This document shows, one piece after another, positions 10,707 through 14,220 of a stretch of DNA of 14,220 bases (position 1 is the first letter of the stretch; each line of letters starts with the position of its first letter). The notes beneath the pieces were generated by a model, which worked only from the letters and a program-made list of their open reading frames with translations, did no database searches and had not been told where the DNA came from. Made by a program: the position numbers and the translations under genes. Source of the DNA: JABMRF01 sp964434235. Lineage in GTDB: Bacteria; Patescibacteriota; Patescibacteriia; UBA11705; JABHMO01. Location of the stretch: positions 1-14,220 of the forward strand of contig CAYSUN010000031.1 of the NCBI GenBank assembly GCA_964434235.1, written 5' to 3'.

Positions 10707-11420
10707 ATGCGAAAAAACATTCTAATCACAGGTTTACCAAAGAGTGGCAAATCAACAATTCTAAAAAAAATAATTCAACAATTTGACCAAAAAATTGGTT
10801 TTATTACCAATGAAGTTCTTGAAAACGGTGAAAGAATTGGTTTTGAGATAGAAACTAATGCTGGAGATAATTCCATGCTAGCAAATGTAAATTTCAAAAC
10901 TGACTTTAAAGTTTCAAAATATTTTGTAAACATTAAAAATCTTGATGCAATTATACCGAGCGTGAACAAATTTAATAAAAATGATCTTCTTTTTTTGGAT
11001 GAAATTGGACAGATGCAATTATTCTCTGAAAAATTTAAAGTCCTCGTTAAAAAATATCTTGACTCTCACAATACTTTTATTGCGACCTTGTCAAAAATAT
11101 ATAATAATGAATTTATTGAATCCATTAAAAAAAGAAATGATATAATTCTAATTGAGATTAACGAAGAAAATCGAGATGAAAAAGAAAAATATATTGAAGT
11201 GCTATTAAGTAAAATTGCAAAAGCCAAAAGATACTGCTCTGACCCAAACAGATTTTCAGTAAATCAAAATGAAGTAAAAATCACAACTGACCACGGCACT
11301 AGAATTTTAATAAAACAAAATAAAAGCTGGCGTTGTAATTGTGATTTTTTCAAAGAAAATAAGATATGTAGTCACATTATTGCACTCGAAGAACATTTAG
11401 AAAATATAAAAATAGCCTAA
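10707..11420 (+). CDS. THEP1-like NTPase fused to a SWIM zinc finger
   Basis: This 237-aa two-domain protein has residues 1 to about 170 resembling the THEP1/NTPase_1 family of P-loop nucleoside triphosphatases. Walker A is GLPKSGKST (9-17), followed by IGFITNEVLENGERIGFEI, a typical THEP1 stretch, and Walker B is DLLFLDEIG (93-101) with D98/E99. Residues about 172-230 hold KAKRYCSDPNRFSV and then WRCNCDFFKENKICSHIIAL, a SWIM finger C-x-C-x8-C-x-H (C210, C212, C221, H223) that would bind one zinc and contact DNA or protein. From memory, similar SWIM modules occur as stand-alone small proteins in CPR genomes. A fusion to THEP1 is unusual and suggests that the NTPase acts on or near nucleic acid. 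There is no SD. The 95-aa gene follows 30 bp on. Confidence 0.85.
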   Translation: MRKNILITGLPKSGKSTILKKIIQQFDQKIGFITNEVLENGERIGFEIETNAGDNSMLANVNFKTDFKVSKYFVNIKNLDAIIPSVNKFNKNDLLFLDEIGQMQLFSEKFKVLVKKYLDSHNTFIATLSKIYNNEFIESIKKRNDIILIEINEENRDEKEKYIEVLLSKIAKAKRYCSDPNRFSVNQNEVKITTDHGTRILIKQNKSWRCNCDFFKENKICSHIIALEEHLENIKIA

Positions 11421-11450
11421 TTATTTAAATAAAAATTATAATAAAACATT

Positions 11451-11738
11451 ATGAACCCAACAGAAAAACCAAATGTTCAAAATGAAAAAGGTCAGGAATA
11501 TTACGACGCTTTAGCGGACAAACTTGATGCTTTGCAATCAATAAAAAATAATGGCCGAGGTGTAAGTCATATCCAGACACTAATTTTCTACCTAAGAAAG
11601 GGAATGATCAACGAAGCCAAAGCCGTTGCCCTTAATGAGTCTGACAAATTTACAACCATTAAGGACATTAAAGAAATTATCAAACAAGAACTTTATGAAC
11701 CAGGTGAAAAACATCCGTGGTCATTATTCGAAAAATAA
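11451..11738 (+). CDS. Hypothetical helical protein, 95 aa
   Basis: I do not recognise the function. After a polar N-terminus the protein is mostly helical: GQEYYDALADKLDALQSIKN, then HIQTLIFYLRKGMINEAKAVA and IKDIKEIIKQEL, ending GEKHPWSLFEK. The two-helix unit IQTLIFYLRKGMINEAKAVA looks like a helical hairpin repeat (TPR-like in feel, though only one unit is visible). There are no Cys residues and no membrane segment. The composition suggests a conserved small CPR protein rather than a chance ORF. There is no SD. It lies 30 bp after the THEP1-SWIM gene and 68 bp before a GNAT gene on the same strand, so it may be cotranscribed with both. Confidence 0.65.
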   Translation: MNPTEKPNVQNEKGQEYYDALADKLDALQSIKNNGRGVSHIQTLIFYLRKGMINEAKAVALNESDKFTTIKDIKEIIKQELYEPGEKHPWSLFEK

Positions 11739-11806
11739 ATAGTTTAACATAACAGCACTGTTTGATTAACAAAAATTTTTAGAATTTAATTTAATCTAAT
11801 ACTTAT

Positions 11807-12313
11807 ATGATAAAAATGAGAAAGCATTTAGAAAAAGATATCTTCTACCGCGTCAAATGGTTAAGTAATCCCAAAGTCAACAAATTTATTGGTGATAAAA
11901 TGGGACAAAAAACAAGCCTAAAAAAAGAACAAGCTTGGTTTGCAAATTATAAAAAAGATAAAAACAAAAAGTTTTTTACTATTTGTGATAATTCTAAACC
12001 AATCGGCTTTGTCGGATTGTCAAACATTAGCAAAGAAAACAAAAACGCAGATTTATTTATTGCCATTGGAGAAGATGCCTATCGAGGTAAAGGAATAGGA
12101 AAAATCGCTATGGAATGGATAATTAATTATGGATTCAAAAAATTAAAACTTCACAAAATAAGTTTAGGTGTAATAAAAAATAACCTTCATGCAGTTGAAG
12201 TATACCAATCTTTAGGTTTTGTTACTGAAGGAGAAATGAAGGATGAAATCTTTTATCAAGGAAAATTTTATAACTTTTTGCACATGGCTCTTTTTAATAA
12301 AAATAAAAAATAA
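11807..12313 (+). CDS. GNAT acetyltransferase, RimJ/RimL-like
   Basis: This 168-aa acetyl-CoA-dependent N-acetyltransferase has the RimJ/RimL/PseH pattern: an N-terminal WLSNPKVNKFIG, then the helix KKEQAWFANYKKD, strands FFTICDNSKPIGFVGLSNI and ADLFIAIGEDAYRGKGIG, with the acetyl-CoA loop YRGKGIGKIAMEWI (motif A). The C-terminal part is LHKISLGVIKNNLHAVEVYQ followed by SLGFVTEGEMKDEIFYQGKF, the usual N-x-x-A-x-x-x-Y-x-x-x-GF signature. Targets in this subgroup include ribosomal protein termini, sugar amines and antibiotics; nothing here selects one. Either ATG at 11807 or the one at codon 4 could start it, and neither has an SD. The closing residues FNKNKK run straight into an A-rich tail. 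Confidence 0.9.
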   Translation: MIKMRKHLEKDIFYRVKWLSNPKVNKFIGDKMGQKTSLKKEQAWFANYKKDKNKKFFTICDNSKPIGFVGLSNISKENKNADLFIAIGEDAYRGKGIGKIAMEWIINYGFKKLKLHKISLGVIKNNLHAVEVYQSLGFVTEGEMKDEIFYQGKFYNFLHMALFNKNKK

Positions 12314-12429
12314 AAAAAACACTCAATTTGAATAAAATATCATACAAAAAACTAAATCCTTAAGCTTTTTCGCTTTTCTTAATTCTGAATACTCTATTTT
12401 TAATTTAATCTTATTACTTCGCATGTAAC

Positions 12430-12454
12430 AAAAAACCCTGGAATTTTACCAGGG
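12430..12454 (-). terminator. Rho-independent terminator of the minus-strand hypothetical block
   Basis: On the minus strand CCCTGG pairs with CCAGGG around a 7-nt loop (TAAAATT), followed by TTTTTT. The A-run on one side and GATTTTT on the other make it a possible two-way terminator between the GNAT gene and the minus-strand block. Confidence 0.75.
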
Positions 12455-12496
12455 CGATTTTTATTCTTCACACTTACTTACTATAGCTAAAAAACT

Positions 12497-13000
12497 TCAC
12501 TCTTTATTCTTGCCAAGTGCTTGATTGATCATTTCGTAAATCCGAAGAAGAGACTTTTTGATCTCACGATACTGCCTCAAGTCAGGAATTTCATGAGCCG
12601 AATCAAGTTTCATATCACTCAAAATTTTTGCCGTACACAACATTTCTTCACTAAGCAAACAAACGTTGAAGTTAAGTGGCGTTTTACTTTCTTCAACCAA
12701 CTGCTTTTCAGCTGGCACATAAATTCGAAGTTGATTAATCAAGCTCATTACTTCTGAATTTTCCGCAAACTCAGGCTTTACTGCTATTCTTTCCAAAAAA
12801 GCAATCAATTCGTCATGATCCCTATCAATTGGCGAACGTGCCAAGATCTTCCCTAAAACGCAAAGATCCCTAATTGTCAAAAGATCATTCTGCTCCATTG
12901 CCAACAAAATCTCAGAGGCTGACTGGTTAACAGTACAACCCTTTTCCCAATTTTTAAGCATCTGATCAAAGAGCTCTTTTCTTGTCCTGGTACCTGTCAT
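12497..13000 (-). CDS. Hypothetical helical protein, 167 aa (gene B of a pair)
   Basis: I do not recognise this all-helical soluble protein. Segments include TRTRKELFDQMLKNWEKGC, then LLTIRDLCVLGKILARSPID, HDELIAFLERIAVK and a C-terminal helix EIKKSLLRIYEMINQALGK. I place the start at 13000 rather than at the ATG six bases upstream, because GGGAG then lies at proper spacing and the ATG overlaps the stop of the upstream gene as ATGA, a coupling arrangement. The HDELIAFLERI... LINQLRIYVPAEKQLVEES part lines up loosely with HKELITELRKF...WKTIEHVEAQLTLAES of gene A, so the two may be distant paralogues. Codon use is less AT-rich than the plus-strand genes. It ends in a clear terminator. Confidence 0.75.
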   Translation of the reverse strand: MTGTRTRKELFDQMLKNWEKGCTVNQSASEILLAMEQNDLLTIRDLCVLGKILARSPIDRDHDELIAFLERIAVKPEFAENSEVMSLINQLRIYVPAEKQLVEESKTPLNFNVCLLSEEMLCTAKILSDMKLDSAHEIPDLRQYREIKKSLLRIYEMINQALGKNKE

Positions 13001-13446
13001 GACCATCTCCCTTTGTCAGTGAAAAAACAATAAATTTCTCTCAAGGGTTCAACCAACTTTCTACGACACTCAATCTGATATTCGTCCGACAAATGACTTT
13101 CAGCCAAAGTCGAATATTCAGAAACAGCTTTCAATCTTTCCAACATAATTGACCGAAGTTGCTTTTCCTTTTTAATTTCCGCTGAAACAGATTCCGCAAG
13201 AGTCAGCTGAGCTTCAACATGTTCAATTGTTTTCCAGATAAGCTCTTCCGTTGACAATGGCAACAAACAAGAAAAAAACTTCCTCAGCTCAGTAATTAGC
13301 TCCTTGTGTCCAGCCGGAATAACCGTTTTCAAAATCAACCACAATCGCGTATTCAACTGCCCATCAACCGTTGCACTGCAATCCAGAGATTTCAATTCTT
13401 CAGTAATCATTTCATGAAAAGGTTTTGGTTGAATTCCCGTGCTCAT
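12997..13446 (-). CDS. Hypothetical helical protein, 149 aa (gene A of a pair)
   Basis: I do not recognise this all-helical protein. It begins MSTGIQPKPFHEMITEELKS, has central helices LNTRLWLILKTVIPAGHKEL and EELIWKTIEHVEAQLTLAES, a basic stretch KKEKQLRSIMLERLKAV, and ends REIYCFFTDKGRWS. I choose the start at 13446 (internal Met 12 of the longest frame) because GAGGAG precedes it by 9 nt, while the upstream ATG has no SD. Its last codons overlap the ATG of gene B (ATGA), so the pair is translationally coupled. A copy of its 3' end lies upstream (13500-13555), the trace of a duplicated A-B pair. Function cannot be inferred. Confidence 0.75.
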   Translation of the reverse strand: MSTGIQPKPFHEMITEELKSLDCSATVDGQLNTRLWLILKTVIPAGHKELITELRKFFSCLLPLSTEELIWKTIEHVEAQLTLAESVSAEIKKEKQLRSIMLERLKAVSEYSTLAESHLSDEYQIECRRKLVEPLREIYCFFTDKGRWS

Positions 13447-13464
13447 GATATCCTGCTCCTCTTT

Positions 13465-13560
13465 AATGAAAGATTTCACGACTTCTCGTCATTTAGTCTG
13501 TCATGACAATCTCCTCTTATCAGTGAAAAACAACAAATTTCTCTCAAAGAACTTCAAAAA
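13465..13560 (-). pseudogene. Remnant of a duplicated A-B gene junction
   Basis: Positions 13500-13555 match 12996-13050 over about 55 nt with a few changes and one-base gaps. On the minus strand the remnant reads FFTDKRRLS-stop, matching the FFTDKGRWS-stop end of gene A, with the same overlapping ATGA. It continues MTD-stop and MTRSREIFH-stop, matching MTGTRTRKELFD at the start of gene B. It is therefore the joined tail of one A copy and head of one B copy, now broken by stops. Confidence 0.7.
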
Positions 13561-13572
13561 AAACACACACAA

Positions 13573-13908
13573 TTACTTAATCCCAAGAAGTTTTTTTTCT
13601 TCCTCGGAAAGTTTACTTTTGGCTTTAGCAATGGCCGCAACTCTGATAGAATCCTGCTTACTAAGTTTAATCTGCTCCGGCTTAACAATAAATCCAGCCT
13701 CTCCATCTTTTGTTAAAACCAACACCTCAAAGGCTTTTCCGTCACGTTCATAAAAACCCTTTTTCTTACCCGCAACATTAGCCAAATTTTTATCAGTAAA
13801 ATATCCCAGGACCTCCGCAAAAGAACCTCTTTCATCAACGGAAATTCTCAATTCATACCAACGTTCCACTCGCCAATAAGCCAAATCTTGATCAACAAAT
13901 TCTAACAT
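13573..13908 (-). CDS. Hypothetical protein, 111 aa
   Basis: I do not recognise the function. The start at 13908 (Met 11 of the longest frame) is chosen because AAAGGAG precedes it by 8 nt; the longer frame has no SD. The N-terminal part is a small beta-rich module: YWRVERWYELRISVDERGSF, then FTDKNLANVAGKKKGFYERD, where a conserved-looking FTDK-x-LA-x-VA-x-KK-G-x-Y pattern is followed by FEVLVLTKDGEAGFIV. The C-terminus is helical and basic (AIAKAKSKLSEEEKKLLGIK). The layout recalls small single-domain proteins common in CPR genomes, but I cannot name the family. It heads the minus-strand block and has a leader of about 125-230 nt with two candidate promoters. Confidence 0.75.
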   Translation of the reverse strand: MLEFVDQDLAYWRVERWYELRISVDERGSFAEVLGYFTDKNLANVAGKKKGFYERDGKAFEVLVLTKDGEAGFIVKPEQIKLSKQDSIRVAAIAKAKSKLSEEEKKLLGIK

Positions 13909-14032
13909 TGTGAGTTCTCCTTTTTGACAAATAGCCACTAAACCACATTAGGCCTATCTCTTGTTCATCTAATAAAAATAAATCCTCCCTTAGATTAGGC
14001 TTTACTGTATCTAATATATTGATGAATACTCA

Positions 14033-14061
14033 ATCTAACCATATTATTATTATTCCGTCAA
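14033..14061 (-). promoter_or_regulatory. Proximal candidate promoter of the minus-strand block
   Basis: On the minus strand TTGACG (14061-14056), a 17-nt spacer and TTAGAT (14038-14033) would give a leader of about 120 nt before the ATG at 13908. In the leader TTAGAT/ATCTAA can pair (13-nt loop) just before AAGGGAGG, an SD-like string not followed by a usable long ORF. Confidence 0.4.
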
Positions 14062-14102
14062 ACGTACTTTTTCGGTGCATTCTCCAACATAAGATTCTCC
14101 AT
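14058..14102 (-). other. Possible leader peptide ORF
   Basis: ATG at 14102 encodes MENLMLENAPKKYV; the second Met has GGAG 6 nt upstream, giving the 10-residue MLENAPKKYV. It lies between the distal and proximal promoters. It could be a regulatory upstream ORF, but its length does not exclude chance. Confidence 0.2.
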
Positions 14103-14142
14103 TATTAAGGTTCAAGATTGTCAGCAGAACTGCTGATTGATC

Positions 14143-14171
14143 AGTTTAACCTTTTTCTTCAATTGTGTCAA
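14143..14171 (-). promoter_or_regulatory. Distal promoter of the minus-strand block
   Basis: On the minus strand a consensus TTGACA (14171-14166), a 17-nt spacer and TAAACT (14148-14143) point toward the 111-aa gene. The start point would fall at the 16-nt hairpin TCAGCAGTTCTGCTGA, which would then be the 5' end of a leader of about 230 nt. Confidence 0.55.
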
Positions 14172-14183
14172 CCGCGAAGGTAT

Positions 14184-14219
14184 CCCCGATGACAAGCATC
14201 GGGGCTTCTCATTTTTTTA
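14184..14219 (+). terminator. Strong Rho-independent terminator
   Basis: CCCCGATG (14184-14191) and CATCGGGG (14197-14204) pair perfectly around ACAAG, followed by CTTCTCA and seven T. It acts on the plus strand. Its source transcript is not obvious; the candidate small RNA is one explanation. Confidence 0.8.
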
Positions 14220-14220
14220 A

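Larger units (their letters stand above)
14054..14219 (+). ncRNA. Candidate small RNA, about 165 nt, ending in a strong terminator
   Basis: TTGATG (14019-14024), 17 nt and TATTAT (14042-14047) form a plausible plus-strand promoter. The transcript would contain a 7-bp hairpin TCAGCAG-AA-CTGCTGA (14121-14136) and end at the terminator 14184-14219. No ORF fits, yet a strong plus-strand terminator stands here with no plus-strand gene before it. The RNA would be antisense to the leader of the minus-strand block. AT-rich DNA yields promoter look-alikes easily, so confidence is low. Confidence 0.3.

Noticed and set aside
13439..13753. Open plus-strand frame of about 100 codons
   Set aside because: It runs antisense to two genes and the remnant, which have SD, coupling and better codon content; no plus-strand signals precede it.

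Overview
The window is AT-rich. It holds many small hypothetical proteins, plus-strand genes that mostly lack a Shine-Dalgarno sequence, and intergenic stretches built from a few repeated words. The gene families present (TspO/MBR, short VIT1/CCC1, a DUF6390-like protein, MscS, a THEP1-like NTPase, SWIM zinc finger, GNATs) fit a Candidate Phyla Radiation (Patescibacteria) genome. That assignment is inference; the window has no rRNA or ribosomal protein gene to confirm it.

Left part (1-3105): a tight plus-strand trio encodes a 72-aa two-helix membrane protein with an H-x13-H helix, a 127-aa thioredoxin-like protein that has lost its second Cys, and tspO. A VIT1/CCC1-type transporter follows. 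Its low-complexity flanks are arranged as inverted repeats and are interrupted by two tiny hairpin elements, each bracketed by 6-7 bp direct repeats. Next come a minus-strand DUF6390-like gene and tRNA-Thr(CGT) with an unusual T-loop.

Centre (3109-6932) is the most interesting part. A minus-strand tyrosine recombinase diverges from three plus-strand genes (SAM methyltransferase, MFS transporter, Nudix-fold protein) separated by attC-like folded sites. This is integron geometry. Box sequences of the RYYYAAC / GTTAT type are visible, and crossover-like G|TTAT triplets occur at 4064, 5050 and 6926. The recombinase looks Xer-like and lacks the insertion that marks classical IntI. The first two cassettes each carry a private 14-15 bp inverted repeat around the ORF, whose left arm begins exactly 10 nt after the predicted crossover. 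In an excised circle these arms would bracket the attC hairpin. I treat this as a candidate undescribed integron variant.

Right part (7042-14220): a minus-strand hypothetical gene with a strong SD; a GNAT gene with an apparent one-base frameshift; three small acidic or helical hypothetical proteins; an MscS channel; a THEP1-SWIM fusion; a 95-aa hypothetical protein; a second GNAT; and a minus-strand block of three hypothetical genes with strong SDs. The minus-strand block contains the decayed remains of a duplicated gene pair. At the right edge, divergent promoters and a strong plus-strand terminator suggest a small RNA overlapping the leader of that block.
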